Assembly (NCBI RefSeq): GCF_900114015.1
Contig: NZ_FORN01000040.1
Location: 1-55,543 of the forward strand
DNA from: Caulobacter sp. UNC279MFTsu5.1
GTDB lineage: Bacteria; Pseudomonadota; Alphaproteobacteria; Caulobacterales; Caulobacteraceae
DNA: 55,543 bases
Direction of reading: 5' to 3'
This document shows positions 20,880-29,950 of the stretch, in pieces. Made by a program: the position numbers and the translations under genes. Within the stretch, counting starts at the first letter, position 1. Each line of letters starts with the position of its first letter. Below the pieces are notes generated by a model. It did not search any database and had not been told where the DNA came from. It was given only the letters and a program-made list of their open reading frames with translations.

Positions 20880-20980
20880 CCCCTCGGTCGCTACGCGACA
20901 GCTCCCCCAGAGCTGGAACATCTAGGCGTTCTAGTTCCTCCCCCTTTTGGGGGAGGCGGCCCGGAGGGCCGGAGGGGGTC
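20880..20980. repeat. GC-rich intergenic hairpin repeat
   Basis: It contains GTCGCTACGCGACAGCTCCCCC, a CTCCCCC/GGGGGAG stem and GGCCCGGAGGGCC before GGAGGGGGT. Close relatives occur at 31586-31690 and 51089-51191. It follows metH and supplies the stop codon of the minus-strand fragment at 20979. Confidence 0.7.
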
Positions 20981-21086
20981 AGGCCAGCAGGTCCGCCAGC
21001 CTCATGGCCAGGGCCGGCGCCAGCAGCGCCGGCACCTCGGCGTCGGCCTCGAACACCTCGACGGACCGGTAGCCCGCGGCCGTCAT
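20979..21086 (-). pseudogene. 35-codon remnant downstream of the LysR gene
   Basis: An ATG overlaps the LysR stop (ATGA) and opens a 35-residue frame beginning MTAAGYRSVEVFEADAEV. The codons look like real coding DNA, but the frame ends exactly where the intergenic repeat begins, whose GGGGGTCA provides the stop. It may be the start of a gene cut off by the repeat, or a genuine microprotein. The original family is not recognisable. Confidence 0.4.
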
Positions 21087-21997
21087 CCCTGGCTCGGGCA
21101 CTGCTCGGCCGTGTCCTTCAGTCGTTCGATCAGCCACCGCCCCGCCGGGCCGGGCGGCGTGTCGGCGCGGTGGGCGGCGGACATCGGCATCAAGTAGCCG
21201 CCGGTCGGGGCGTCGCGCATCTTCAGCTCGACCAGGGTCCCGGCCTCGAGCTCGGCCTCGACCCGGTCCCAGGGCATGCCGCCCCAGCCCAGGCCAGCGC
21301 GCAGGAAGGCGTGCTTGGCGCCCAGGTCGGCCAACCGCCAGGTGCGGGTCGAGAACACTCCGAACTCGCGGCCCTGGGTCAGGGGCGAGCGGTCGGTCAG
21401 CACCAGCTGGAGGTGGCCCGCCACGTCCTCCGGCGACAGCGGGCCGGGCAGGGCGGCCAGCGGGTGGCCGGCGGCGGCGACCTGGACCATCCGCAGGGTG
21501 ATCAGCCGCTCGCGCACCAGCTCCGGCGGGGCGTCGGGCAGCGAGCCCAACACTCCGAACGCGCAGCGGCCGTCCAGCACCGGCTGCAGCACCGCGCCCA
21601 GGGCCTCGACATGGATGCGCAGGGCGGTATCGGGGAAATGGTGCTGGAAGTCGCCGATCGCATGGGTCAGCACCGCCATCGGGAACAGCACGTCGACGAC
21701 GATCGACACCTCGGGCTCCAACCCGCCGGCCAGGCTGGCGGCGCGGGCCTTGAAGGCGTCCATGCGGCCGGCCACCTCGCGGGCCTCGACGACCAGCGCG
21801 CGGCCGGCCTCGGTCAGCACCGGCAGGCGGGCGGCGCGATCGAACAGGCGCACGCCGATCTGGCCCTCCAGATTGGCCAGGGTCTGGCTGACCACCGACT
21901 GGGCGCGGCCCAGCTTGCGGCCGGCCGCCGAGAAGCTGCCTTCGTCGGCGGCGGCCAGGAAGGTGCGCATCTGGTCGAGAGTGACGCCGTCCAGCAT
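21083..21997 (-). CDS. LysR-family transcriptional regulator
   Basis: A 304-residue LysR protein: N-terminal winged helix (AADEGSFSAAGRKLGRAQSVVSQTLANLE, about 15-43, the diagnostic region) and a C-terminal effector domain. It is transcribed divergently from an azoreductase gene 107 nt away, the standard arrangement for a regulator of its neighbour, probably responding to quinones or other electrophiles. The ATG at 21997 starts at the usual residue before MRTFLAA. Confidence 0.92.
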   Translation of the reverse strand: MLDGVTLDQMRTFLAAADEGSFSAAGRKLGRAQSVVSQTLANLEGQIGVRLFDRAARLPVLTEAGRALVVEAREVAGRMDAFKARAASLAGGLEPEVSIVVDVLFPMAVLTHAIGDFQHHFPDTALRIHVEALGAVLQPVLDGRCAFGVLGSLPDAPPELVRERLITLRMVQVAAAGHPLAALPGPLSPEDVAGHLQLVLTDRSPLTQGREFGVFSTRTWRLADLGAKHAFLRAGLGWGGMPWDRVEAELEAGTLVELKMRDAPTGGYLMPMSAAHRADTPPGPAGRWLIERLKDTAEQCPSQG

Positions 21998-21999
21998 GT

Positions 22000-22014
22000 A
22001 TCGATTCTAACGAT
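22000..22014. promoter_or_regulatory. Candidate LysR box
   Basis: ATCG-N7-CGAT (ATCGATTCTAACGAT) contains the T-N11-A pattern of LysR binding sites and lies 2 nt upstream of the LysR start, between the divergent genes. It also contains GATTC, a CcrM methylation site. The role is inferred. Confidence 0.45.
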
Positions 22015-22104
22015 GGATCTTATCTAATCATATAGGCTGATGCGCTGGATTGGGAAGGCCTAAATCCCCTGTCGCGCCAGAGGGCGCTTCGGAGTTCCAA
22101 GGTC

Positions 22105-22713
22105 ATGAAACTGCTTCACATCGATTCCAGCATCCTAGGCGCCGGCTCGGTGAGCCGCACGCTGTCGGCCGCGATCGTCGCCGCCCAGCAAGCGCAGAAC
22201 CCGGGTCTGCAGGTCAGCTATCGCGACCTGGCCGCCCAGCCGGTCGGCCACCTGTCGGGCGCTCATCTGGCCGCCGGCCAGGGCGTCGTGCCGGAAGACG
22301 CGGCCTTGGCCGCCGACATCGCCGACGGCGCGGCCGTGCTCGACGCGTTCCTGGCCGCCGACATCGTCGTGGTCGGGGCGCCGATGTACAACTTCTCGAT
22401 CTCCACCCAGCTCAAGGCCTGGATCGACCGCCTGGCGATCGCCGGCCGCACCTTCCGCTACACCGAGAACGGGCCCGAGGGCCTGGCCGGCGGCAAGACG
22501 GTGATCATCGCCTCGTCGCGCGGCGGCTTCTATGGTGAAGGCACGCCGGCCGCGTTCCTCGACCACCAGGAGACCTACCTGAAGGGCGTCTTCAACTTCT
22601 TCGGAATCACCGACGTTCGCTTCATCCGCGCCGAGGGCGTGGCCCTGGGCGACGAGCAGCGCACCAAATCGGTCGAAGGCGCCCAGGCGCAGATCGAGCG
22701 CCTGGCGGCGTAG
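22105..22713 (+). CDS. azoR: FMN-dependent NADH-azoreductase
   Basis: A 202-residue cytosolic flavodoxin-fold quinone/azo reductase. It shows [21 protein letters not shown] at the start (phosphate loop for FMN), the [20 protein letters not shown] signature (about 90-109) and SRGGFYGEG. Such enzymes reduce quinones and azo or nitro compounds by two electrons with NADH. Regulation by the divergent LysR protein is likely. Confidence 0.92.
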   Translation: MKLLHIDSSILGAGSVSRTLSAAIVAAQQAQNPGLQVSYRDLAAQPVGHLSGAHLAAGQGVVPEDAALAADIADGAAVLDAFLAADIVVVGAPMYNFSISTQLKAWIDRLAIAGRTFRYTENGPEGLAGGKTVIIASSRGGFYGEGTPAAFLDHQETYLKGVFNFFGITDVRFIRAEGVALGDEQRTKSVEGAQAQIERLAA

Positions 22714-22833
22714 GGTCCCAGCGGCGGGGCGGGCGACAGTCCGCCCTCGCGACACGACCGGTTGACCCGAAGTTGCAATCCGCCCACTCCTACGTTGCGC
22801 GCAGTGGCGCTTCGAGACCTAACGGGGGAATTC

Positions 22834-23898
22834 ATGACGGACGCGACCGCGCCCGCTTCGGGCGAGACGCTGACGTTCGGCCAGACGCTGAAGTCGTCGG
22901 ACTTCGTCGGGCTGGGGATCAAGAACGGCCTGCTAAATTTAGTGACGTTCGGCGTCTACAGCTTCTGGGGCAAGACCGCGACGCGGCGAAGCATCTGGGA
23001 GAAGGTCAGCCTGAACGGCGAGGCCTTTAGCTACACTGGCAAGGGGCTGGAGCTGTTCCTCGGCTTCCTGCTGGGCATGGCGGTCCTGCTCGTGCCCTAT
23101 GTGGCGGTGGTCATCCTGACGATGGTCAACCACTTCTTCCTCCTCCTGATGTTCCCGCTGTACTTCGGCTTCATCGTGGCGCTGGGAGCGGCCGTGTTCA
23201 TGGCGTTCCGCTACATCGCCGGCCGCACGCGCTGGCGGGGCACGCGGTTCCAGCTGATCGGCTCGCCGGCCAGGTTCGGCTGGTCCTATCTGGGCTATTT
23301 CCTGCTGATGCTCGTCACCCTGGGCTGGTTCTCGCCGGCCATGACGATGCGGCTGTCGGGAAAGCTTTGGGGCGGCCTGGCGTACGGCGACAAGAAGCTG
23401 GACTGGCAGCGCTCGGACAAGGAAGGCCTCTACGGCCCGTTCACCCTGGCCTGGCTGGTGGGGATCGGCGGCTATGTCGGCCTGATCGCCATGATGGTCC
23501 CGTCGATGGCCGCCCAGGCCGGCGGCGCGCCCGACCTGGCGCTGATCGGCCGGCTCTACGCCTTCCTGCTGGTCTACATCGTGCTCGTGGTGCTGGCCTC
23601 GTCCGCCTACTACGCCGCGGTGATGCGGGCCGTGATCGGGGCGATCCGCCTGGACGGGGCCCGTTTCTCCATCAAGGTGACGGCCGTCGAACTGATCGTG
23701 CTCAGTCTGACCAACGCGCTGATCCTGATCTTCTCGCTGGGCTTCCTGCTGCCGGTGGCCGAGGCGCGTTCGGCGCGCTTCGTGCTGTCGCGCCTGTCCA
23801 GCACGGGCACGGTTGATCTGTCGGGCGTCCGGCAGGCGCCGGCCGGCTCGGGCAGCGACGAGGGCTTGGCGGACGCGTTCGGGATCAGCACCTTCTGA
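22834..23898 (+). CDS. DUF898 (YjgN-like) membrane protein
   Basis: A 354-residue inner-membrane protein of unknown function. The N-terminal segment TFGQTLKSSDFVGLGIKNGLLNLVTFGVYSFW (about 14-45) and the repeated FWGKTATRR/RYIAGRTRWRGTRF motifs mark the YjgN/DUF898 family. About six membrane helices are visible. GGGGGA precedes the ATG at 22834. A GGGGAC-type hairpin follows the stop. Confidence 0.85.
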   Translation: MTDATAPASGETLTFGQTLKSSDFVGLGIKNGLLNLVTFGVYSFWGKTATRRSIWEKVSLNGEAFSYTGKGLELFLGFLLGMAVLLVPYVAVVILTMVNHFFLLLMFPLYFGFIVALGAAVFMAFRYIAGRTRWRGTRFQLIGSPARFGWSYLGYFLLMLVTLGWFSPAMTMRLSGKLWGGLAYGDKKLDWQRSDKEGLYGPFTLAWLVGIGGYVGLIAMMVPSMAAQAGGAPDLALIGRLYAFLLVYIVLVVLASSAYYAAVMRAVIGAIRLDGARFSIKVTAVELIVLSLTNALILIFSLGFLLPVAEARSARFVLSRLSSTGTVDLSGVRQAPAGSGSDEGLADAFGISTF

Positions 23899-23905
23899 TC
23901 CGAAA

Positions 23906-23940
23906 GGGGACGCCCCGCCCGCGAGGGCGTGGGCGTCCCC
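23906..23940. terminator. GGGGACGCCC hairpin repeat
   Basis: An outer stem GGGGACGCCC / GGGCGTCCCC with an inner CGCCC/GGGCG stem begins 8 nt after the DUF898 stop. It is one of four related hairpins in the window. Terminator function is inferred from position; there is no U-tract. Confidence 0.55.
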
Positions 23941-23983
23941 GTCGAACTCGGCTAGGTTTCCCGGCGAATCCGGGAGGCGCTGC

Positions 23984-25828
23984 GTGAGCCAGTTCAATCG
24001 ACGTGACGTTCTGGCGCTGGGCGCCGCGACCGTGGCCCTGGGCGCGAGCGGTCAGGCCTTGGCCGCCGCCGCGCCCAAGAGCGCTTCGGGCGATGCGGCC
24101 GCCGAGGCCCTGCTGTCCCAGGTCGCCGAAGACCTGATGCGGGAATATCCCGAGAACGCCTCGGCCCTGGGCCTGGACAAGGACAAGCGGGCCGCCCTGA
24201 AGTCCAGCCTGACCGACCGCTCGCTGGAAGGTCGCGGCAAGTTGGCCGCCGCCGCCCGGGCGCGGGTCGCCAAGATGAGGGCGGTCGACCGCAAGGGGCT
24301 GAGCCCTGCTGCCGCCCTCGACCTGGGCGTCGTCCAGACCGCCCACGACCTGGCCGTCGAGGGCTTCGACTTTCCCTATGGCGACGCGATCGGCCTGTCG
24401 TCGCAGTGGTCCTACCGCAACGCGCCCTATGTGGTGGCCCAGAACACCGGGGCCTTCGTCGAGACGCCGGACTTCCTGGACAGCCTGCACGGCGTGGCCA
24501 ATGCGGCCGACGTCGAGTCCTATCTCCACCGCCTGGAGCTCTACGCCGCCCAGCTGGACGGCGAGACGGCGCGGCTGAGGCACGACGGCGCGCTGGGCGT
24601 GATCGCCCCCGACTTCCTGCTGGACAAGACGCTGAAGCAGCAGAAGGGCGCCCGCGCCCAGCCGATCGCCGAGTGGGGCCTTGTCACCTCGCTGGCCAGG
24701 AAGGCCAAGGACATCCCGGGCAACCACGCGCGCCGCGCCGCCGCCATCGTCGAAGGCAGGATCGCCCCGGCCATGGACCGCCAGATCGCCGAACTGACCG
24801 CCCACCGCGCCAGGGCGACCTCCGACGCCGGCGCCTGGAAGCTGCCGGAGGGCGAGGCCTACTACGCCTGGGCATTGCGGGCCGGCACGACCAGCCGCAT
24901 GGCGCCGGACGAGGTCCACCAGATGGGTCAGGAACAGCTGAAGGCGCTGTTTTCCCGCATGGATACCCTGCTGAAGGCCCAGGGCCTGACCCAGGGCAGC
25001 GTCGGGGCGCGGATGAAGGCCCTGGGCGAGGACCCCCGGAACCTGTTTCCCAACACCGACGAAGGCCGGGCCCAGATCCTGGCCTATCTGAACGGCCGGG
25101 TCGCCGACATCCGCACCCGCCTGCCGCGCGCCTTCGCCACCCTCGTGCCGGGCAATCTGGTCATCAAGCGGGTGCCGGTCGAGATACAGGACGGGGCGCC
25201 GGGCGGCTATGCGGCGGCCGGCTCGATCGATGGGACCGTGCCAGGCAACTACTACATCAACCTGCGCGACACGGGCATGTGGCCGCGCTACGGCCTGCCG
25301 ACCTTGACCTATCACGAGGGCCTGCCGGGCCACATCTGGCAGGGGGAATACACCTACAAGCTGCCGCTGGTCCGCTCGCTGCTGGCCTTCAACGCCTATT
25401 CGGAAGGCTGGGCGCTGTACGCCGAGCAGTTGGCCGACGAGCTGGGCGCCTATGACGGCGATCCGTTGGGCCAGTTGGGCTACCTGCAGTCGATCGCCTT
25501 CCGGGCCTGCCGCCTGGTGGTCGACACCGGCATCCATGCCAAGCGCTGGACCCGCGACCAGGCGATCGACTGGTTCGTGACCACCAACGGCTCGACCCGC
25601 GCGGAGGTGCAGGGCGAGGTCGACCGCTACTGCGCCTGGCCGGGCCAGGCCTGCGGCTACAAGGTGGGGCACAGCGAAATCGTCCGCTTGCGGAGCAAGG
25701 CCCAGGCCGCGCTCGGCGCTCGGTTCGAGCTGCGCGCCTTCGACGACGCGGTGGTGATGGGCGGCAACGTCCCGCTGACCGAACTGGAGGGCGTAATCGA
25801 CGCCTACATCGCGGGTGGCCGGACCTGA
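23984..25828 (+). CDS. DUF885 family exported peptidase-like protein
   Basis: A 614-residue DUF885 protein. The GTG start at 23984 follows GGGAGG and begins a signal sequence with an RR pair (NRRDVLALGAATVALGASGQALA), suggesting Tat export. The family's metal-site-like motif is HEGLPGH (in TYHEGLPGHIWQ), followed about 35 residues later by NAYSEGWALYAEQL, which resembles the Glu ligand of gluzincin peptidases. Activity is inferred, not shown. It is a long single gene followed by small hairpins and a GH1 gene on the same strand. Confidence 0.88.
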   Translation: MSQFNRRDVLALGAATVALGASGQALAAAAPKSASGDAAAEALLSQVAEDLMREYPENASALGLDKDKRAALKSSLTDRSLEGRGKLAAAARARVAKMRAVDRKGLSPAAALDLGVVQTAHDLAVEGFDFPYGDAIGLSSQWSYRNAPYVVAQNTGAFVETPDFLDSLHGVANAADVESYLHRLELYAAQLDGETARLRHDGALGVIAPDFLLDKTLKQQKGARAQPIAEWGLVTSLARKAKDIPGNHARRAAAIVEGRIAPAMDRQIAELTAHRARATSDAGAWKLPEGEAYYAWALRAGTTSRMAPDEVHQMGQEQLKALFSRMDTLLKAQGLTQGSVGARMKALGEDPRNLFPNTDEGRAQILAYLNGRVADIRTRLPRAFATLVPGNLVIKRVPVEIQDGAPGGYAAAGSIDGTVPGNYYINLRDTGMWPRYGLPTLTYHEGLPGHIWQGEYTYKLPLVRSLLAFNAYSEGWALYAEQLADELGAYDGDPLGQLGYLQSIAFRACRLVVDTGIHAKRWTRDQAIDWFVTTNGSTRAEVQGEVDRYCAWPGQACGYKVGHSEIVRLRSKAQAALGARFELRAFDDAVVMGGNVPLTELEGVIDAYIAGGRT

Positions 25829-25872
25829 AAGCCCTCCGCCCTCGGAAGTGAGGCGGTCGTGAGAGTCTAGCC

Positions 25873-25925
25873 AAAGCTCGCGCTTTGCGTTCATCCTGAG
25901 ATCGCACGGAGGCGTTCGACCTCCG
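25873..25925. repeat. Small intergenic hairpins
   Basis: AAAGC-TCGC-GCTTT and CGGAGG-N7-CCTCCG lie between the DUF885 and GH1 genes, separated by TTCATCCTGAGAT, a phrase also seen in part of the repeat at 44194. They look like a degraded intergenic repeat. Confidence 0.45.
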
Positions 25926-25943
25926 GCGGGATAGGGGGCGAAG

Positions 25944-27389
25944 GTGGACAACGGCATCAGCCGCAGGACGCTGGGCGCGCTGGCGATGGGCGGAGCGGCG
26001 AGCGTGGGTCTGGGCGGCTGCGGCCGCGTCGGGCCGACCGAGGCGACGGTGAAGTCCCGTCAGTTCCCGAAGGACTTCGTCTGGGGCGTGGCGACGGCGG
26101 CCTTCCAGACCGAGGGCTCGTCCGCCGCGGACGGTCGCGGCCCCAGCATCTGGGACAGCTTCGAGAAACAGCCAGGGCGGATCAAGGACGGCTCGAACGC
26201 CGACCTCGCGACCGACAGCTACCGCCGCTACGCCGAGGACGTCGACCTGATCGCTGGGGCGGGGCTGAAGGCCTTCCGCTTCTCGATCGCCTGGTCTCGG
26301 GTGCTGCCCACGGGGGAAGGGACGGTCAACGCCGCGGGCCTGGACCACTATGACCGTCTGGTCGACGCCTGCTTGGCCAAGGGGATCACGCCCTACGCCA
26401 CCCTGTTCCACTGGGACCTGCCGCAGGCCCTGCAGGACAAGGGCGGCTGGAGCGCGCGCGACACCGCCAGGAGCTTCGCCGACTACGCCGCCGCCGTGGC
26501 CGCGCGTCTGGGCGACCGGCTCAAGCATTTCATCACCCTGAACGAGCCGGCCGTGCACACGGTGTTCGGCCACGTGCTGGGCGAGCATGCGCCGGGGCTG
26601 AAGGACATCGCCCTGCTGGGGCCGACCACCCATCACATGAACCTCGGCCAGGGTCTGGCGATCCAGGCCTTGCGCGCGGCTCGGGGCGACCTGCGGATCG
26701 GCACGACCCAGGCGCTGCAGCCGTGTCGCGCATCGGGCGGCGCCCTGGCGTTCTGGAACCGTCCCGCGGCCGACGGCCTGGACGGCCTATGGAATCGGGC
26801 CTGGCTGGATCCGCTGCTGAAGGGGACCTATCCGGCGCTGATGGACGAGTTCCTCAAGGGCCATGTCCGCGACGGCGACCTTGCGGCCATACATCAGCCG
26901 ATCGACTTCCTGGGGGTCAACTACTACGCCCCGGCCTATGTGAAACTGGACCTGGCCAGCCCCAGCCACATCGCGGCGGGCGCGCCGCCGAGGGGCGCCG
27001 AACTGGACGCCTTCGGCCGGCAGGTCGACCCGTCGGGCCTGGTCGAAGTGCTGGAGATGGTCCGCCGCGACTATGGCGACCCGCCGGTGCTGATCACCGA
27101 GAACGGCTGCTCCGACCCGTTCGGGAGCGGCCCGGCCGTGATCGACGACGGCTTTCGGATCCAGTACCTGCGCCGGCACATCGAGGCGGTGAAGCGCGCC
27201 ATGGAGGCCGGCTCGCGGATCGGCGGCTACTTCACCTGGACCCTGATCGACAACTGGGAGTGGGACATCGGCTACACGTCGAAGTTCGGCCTGGTGGCGA
27301 TGGACCGCGCGACCGGCGTGCGCACGCCCAAGGCGTCGTACGGCTGGTTCAAGAACGTGGCGACGACGGGGATGTTGCCGACGGGCTAG
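25944..27389 (+). CDS. GH1 beta-glucosidase with a Tat/lipoprotein-like leader
   Basis: A 481-residue glycoside hydrolase family 1 enzyme that cleaves terminal beta-glucosides or related sugars by a retaining mechanism. The acid/base is E201 in TLNEPAV and the nucleophile E386 in ITENGC. Unlike most GH1 enzymes, it has an N-terminal leader with a twin-Arg (SRRTLGALA) and a lipobox-like LGGC near residue 29, pointing to Tat export and lipid anchoring. The start is GTG at 25944, preceded by GGGGCGAAG. A hairpin follows the stop. Confidence 0.92.
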   Translation: MDNGISRRTLGALAMGGAASVGLGGCGRVGPTEATVKSRQFPKDFVWGVATAAFQTEGSSAADGRGPSIWDSFEKQPGRIKDGSNADLATDSYRRYAEDVDLIAGAGLKAFRFSIAWSRVLPTGEGTVNAAGLDHYDRLVDACLAKGITPYATLFHWDLPQALQDKGGWSARDTARSFADYAAAVAARLGDRLKHFITLNEPAVHTVFGHVLGEHAPGLKDIALLGPTTHHMNLGQGLAIQALRAARGDLRIGTTQALQPCRASGGALAFWNRPAADGLDGLWNRAWLDPLLKGTYPALMDEFLKGHVRDGDLAAIHQPIDFLGVNYYAPAYVKLDLASPSHIAAGAPPRGAELDAFGRQVDPSGLVEVLEMVRRDYGDPPVLITENGCSDPFGSGPAVIDDGFRIQYLRRHIEAVKRAMEAGSRIGGYFTWTLIDNWEWDIGYTSKFGLVAMDRATGVRTPKASYGWFKNVATTGMLPTG

Positions 27390-27397
27390 AGGCGATC

Positions 27398-27423
27398 GGG
27401 GACACGCACATGGGCGTGTCCCC
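27398..27423. terminator. GGGGACACGC hairpin between converging genes
   Basis: A 10-bp stem GGGGACACGC / GCGTGTCCCC encloses ACATGG between the GH1 gene and the converging exported-protein gene. It probably serves both directions. Confidence 0.6.
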
Positions 27424-27438
27424 AGCCGTGGCGAGACT

Positions 27439-28344
27439 TCAGTCCGCCTTGCAGATCAGCACGTTCTTGCCGCCACGCTTGGCGGGGACCAGGCTGCCGG
27501 CGCAGGGCTTGGGGTCGTTCGGGTCGATGATGACCTCGCCCTTGGCGGCCAGCGGCATGGCCGCGGGCTTGGCGCCGATCGGCGTCAGGGCGGCGGCGGT
27601 CTTCTTGGCGGCGGGCTTGGCCGCCGGCTGGACCTTCGGCTTGGTGGCGGCCGGGGTCTTGACCGGAGCCTCGGCGACGGGAGCCTCGGCCGGCGGGGTC
27701 TCCGCGACCGGCGCGGGCGCGGGCGCCTCAGGCTCGGCCGTCGGCGCGGCGGTTTCCACGGCGCTGGGCGCGGGCTCCGCGGCCGTGGTCCTGGCGGTCG
27801 ACGCGGCGCCCTTCTTGACGTTGTAGTTCAGGGCCTGGCCGAACAGGTTGGACTTGGTCTCCAGGGCCTTGGCGCGAGTGTCGCAGTCGCCGGGCGGGCT
27901 CCAGCTCATCCACACCTGGGCCAGGCGCGCCTTGTCGATCTGATCTGCGCCGGTCCAGACCGAATGGCCCTTCTTGATCGCCGCCGCGCCATATTCCGAG
28001 ATCGGGCGGGGGCTGGCCTTCTCGGCCGCGACGATGGCCGAGCGGTAGACCGCGAGGTCCTTCTTGGCCTGCTCGCGCATCGCCGGATATTCCTTCATGG
28101 CCGCGTTGAAGCCATCGGGGCCGGGGAAGGTCTTCTCGATGCGGGTCACCTCCGGCATCACCTTGTCGTACAGCTCGACATAGCCGCCCAGGGCGCCGTA
28201 GCACCAGCCGACATAGCCGTAGTCGTCGGTCGGGGCGGTGGCGGCGGGCTGGGTGCGGGGCGGGGGAGCCGAAGCGGTCGGCGCGGTGGACACTGGAGCG
28301 TCCTGGGCGATCAGAGCCAGGGCGAGAAGAAAGGCGGTCGCCAT
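27439..28344 (-). CDS. Exported protein with Ala/Pro-rich linker, unknown function
   Basis: 301 residues. A signal peptide covers about residues 1-16 (MATAFLLALALIAQDA). Residues about 35-180 look folded, with conserved-looking WCYGALGGYVELYD and WMSWSPPGDCDTRAKALE segments and paired cysteines. A repetitive Ala/Pro/Val/Lys linker follows (about 190-270), and a small C-terminal patch ending GGKNVLICKAD holds two more cysteines. The ATG at 28344 matches the signal peptide; the upstream in-frame extension does not look coding. No family recognised. Probably periplasmic. Confidence 0.7.
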   Translation of the reverse strand: MATAFLLALALIAQDAPVSTAPTASAPPPRTQPAATAPTDDYGYVGWCYGALGGYVELYDKVMPEVTRIEKTFPGPDGFNAAMKEYPAMREQAKKDLAVYRSAIVAAEKASPRPISEYGAAAIKKGHSVWTGADQIDKARLAQVWMSWSPPGDCDTRAKALETKSNLFGQALNYNVKKGAASTARTTAAEPAPSAVETAAPTAEPEAPAPAPVAETPPAEAPVAEAPVKTPAATKPKVQPAAKPAAKKTAAALTPIGAKPAAMPLAAKGEVIIDPNDPKPCAGSLVPAKRGGKNVLICKAD

Positions 28345-28716
28345 GCGGGCGGAGGTCCTCTTTGTAGGGCGTCGCTCAGAGAGTCGGTCGCGTTCGAATA
28401 GAGCATTTCCGGCCGCATTGGGACCGGAGCATGGCAGTCGGCCGTTTTGCACCGCCGTCGACCAAGCGGCGCCATAACGGCTGGATCACCCAAAACGCTC
28501 CCGCCGGCGGCAAAGATTCCTGTGCGCAGCCGGGCGTTGCGCGAGTCGGCGGCGCCGCCGCACGTTACAAAGTTTCAATGTGCGCCGCAGCAGGCAGCGG
28601 GTGGGGGCATGACGTTTTTGTGCTAGAAGGCAAAACGGGAGCGTGATCCGTTGAGAGGCGGGGGACGTATCTCCGCCGTCATCACTCCGCCACGCTTCTG
28701 GACTTTCGTCATAGCC
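28345..28716. other. Divergent intergenic region
   Basis: About 370 nt between divergent genes. Apart from an AT-richer patch around 28560-28640 (containing TTACAAAGTTTC and GACGTTTTTGTG), which may hold the promoter of the TerB/J-domain gene, I see no gene, repeat or recognisable operator. Confidence 0.45.
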
Positions 28717-29412
28717 ATGACCTTCTGGCGTAACATCGCAACCCTCGCCGCGCGCCGGTTGGACATGGCCGAGTGCCAGGAATGTCCGCCCGGCCTGCCT
28801 GGGCAGGATCCGGCCTTCTCGACCGCGGTCACGGCGTTGGGCGCGAAGCTGGCCAAGGCCGACGGCTCGGCCGACGGCGACGAATACGCCGCCTTCGCCG
28901 AGGTGTTCCATCCCGACCCCGAGTCGGAGAACAACATCCACCGCCTGTACGACCTGGCGCGCCAGACGACGCACGGCTTCGAGAGTTACGCCAAGCGTCT
29001 GGCCAAGCGCTATCGCACCTGCCCGCAGATCCTCGAGGACGTGCTGGACGGCCTGTTCCACATCGCCAAGGCCGACGGGGCGGTGACCCAGGAGGAGCTG
29101 AGCTACCTGGAGCGGGTGGCCGACCTGTTCGGCATGTCGCCGCTGTCGTTCCGCCGCCTGACCGCGACTCACATCGGGGCCGAGCCGGACGACCCCTACC
29201 GTATCCTCGACGTGCCGGCCGACGCCGACGACGCGGTGGTGCACTCGGCCTGGCGGGCGGCCATGTCGGAGGCCCACCCCGACCGCGCCCGGGCCCGCGG
29301 CCTGCCGCTGGAGTTCATCGAGGTGGCCGAGGCCAAGTCGGCGGCCATCAACGCCGCCTTCAGCACGGTGATGCGCGAACGCCGTGAATTGGCCGGTCTG
29401 GCGGCGAACTGA
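28717..29412 (+). CDS. TerB/DnaJ-domain co-chaperone-like protein (DjlA-like)
   Basis: 231 residues. The N-terminal two thirds is a TerB-like helical domain with two related acidic repeats (AKADGSADGDEYAAF and AKADGAVTQEELSYL), as in DjlA. The C-terminus is a J-domain (DDPYRILDVPADADDAVVHSAWRAA then the essential HPD in EAHPDRA), which would stimulate DnaK. Unlike E. coli DjlA it has no clear membrane anchor. The start is uncertain: ATG 28717 lacks a Shine-Dalgarno sequence, and an in-frame TTG at 28651 is possible. Confidence 0.85.
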   Translation: MTFWRNIATLAARRLDMAECQECPPGLPGQDPAFSTAVTALGAKLAKADGSADGDEYAAFAEVFHPDPESENNIHRLYDLARQTTHGFESYAKRLAKRYRTCPQILEDVLDGLFHIAKADGAVTQEELSYLERVADLFGMSPLSFRRLTATHIGAEPDDPYRILDVPADADDAVVHSAWRAAMSEAHPDRARARGLPLEFIEVAEAKSAAINAAFSTVMRERRELAGLAAN

Positions 29413-29539
29413 GGCCGCCAAATCGCCACGGTTAGCGCCGAATTCATTTTACGGAACGATCGGCCGGGTGTTCAGTTGACGTTCAGTATTGGCGCCCCAT
29501 CTTGATTTCATCGGGCGGGGCACGCCTGCGAGGACGACC

Positions 29540-29827
29540 ATGGAGACAGGTAAGGCTACCGGTATCGCTTGGCGCAGCCTGGCCACGCTGGCCGGCGCCG
29601 TGGCGACCTCCATCGCCGTCGCCGCCGCGGCCGTGATCGCGGTGGTGTTCGCCGCCACCCTGGTGGTCATCGGCTTCATGGCCACCGCCCTTCTCGGTCT
29701 CGCCGCCTTCGCCTTCCGAGGCCGCGCCGCGCACGCCGCCGCTCCCAGCGGCGACCCTGGCCTGATCGAGGCCCGCCACATGGGCGGCCACTCGTGGGTG
29801 GCCTACGGCTGGAACGAGCGGCGATAG
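29540..29827 (+). CDS. Small membrane protein, unknown function
   Basis: A 95-residue protein with one long or two closely spaced hydrophobic stretches (about 10-58, rich in Ala and Val) followed by a polar tail ending HMGGHSWVAYGWNERR. AGGACGACC lies just upstream of the ATG. No family recognised. It is separate from its neighbours by more than 100 nt on each side. Confidence 0.65.
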   Translation: METGKATGIAWRSLATLAGAVATSIAVAAAAVIAVVFAATLVVIGFMATALLGLAAFAFRGRAAHAAAPSGDPGLIEARHMGGHSWVAYGWNERR

Positions 29828-29950
29828 GGCGCTTCCCGCATCGATCTCATTTTGACGGCAATGGGGGAATCTAGACCCCTTGCTCTCCGCTGCGGCTTCC
29901 TCGACATTGTCTTCAAACAAATGTTTGGCTGAAAGCCTCGGGAGGACGAC

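Noticed and set aside
20880..20980. CRISPR-like repeat array
   Set aside because: The GC-rich repeats are single inverted units in separate gaps, without regularly spaced direct repeats or cas genes.
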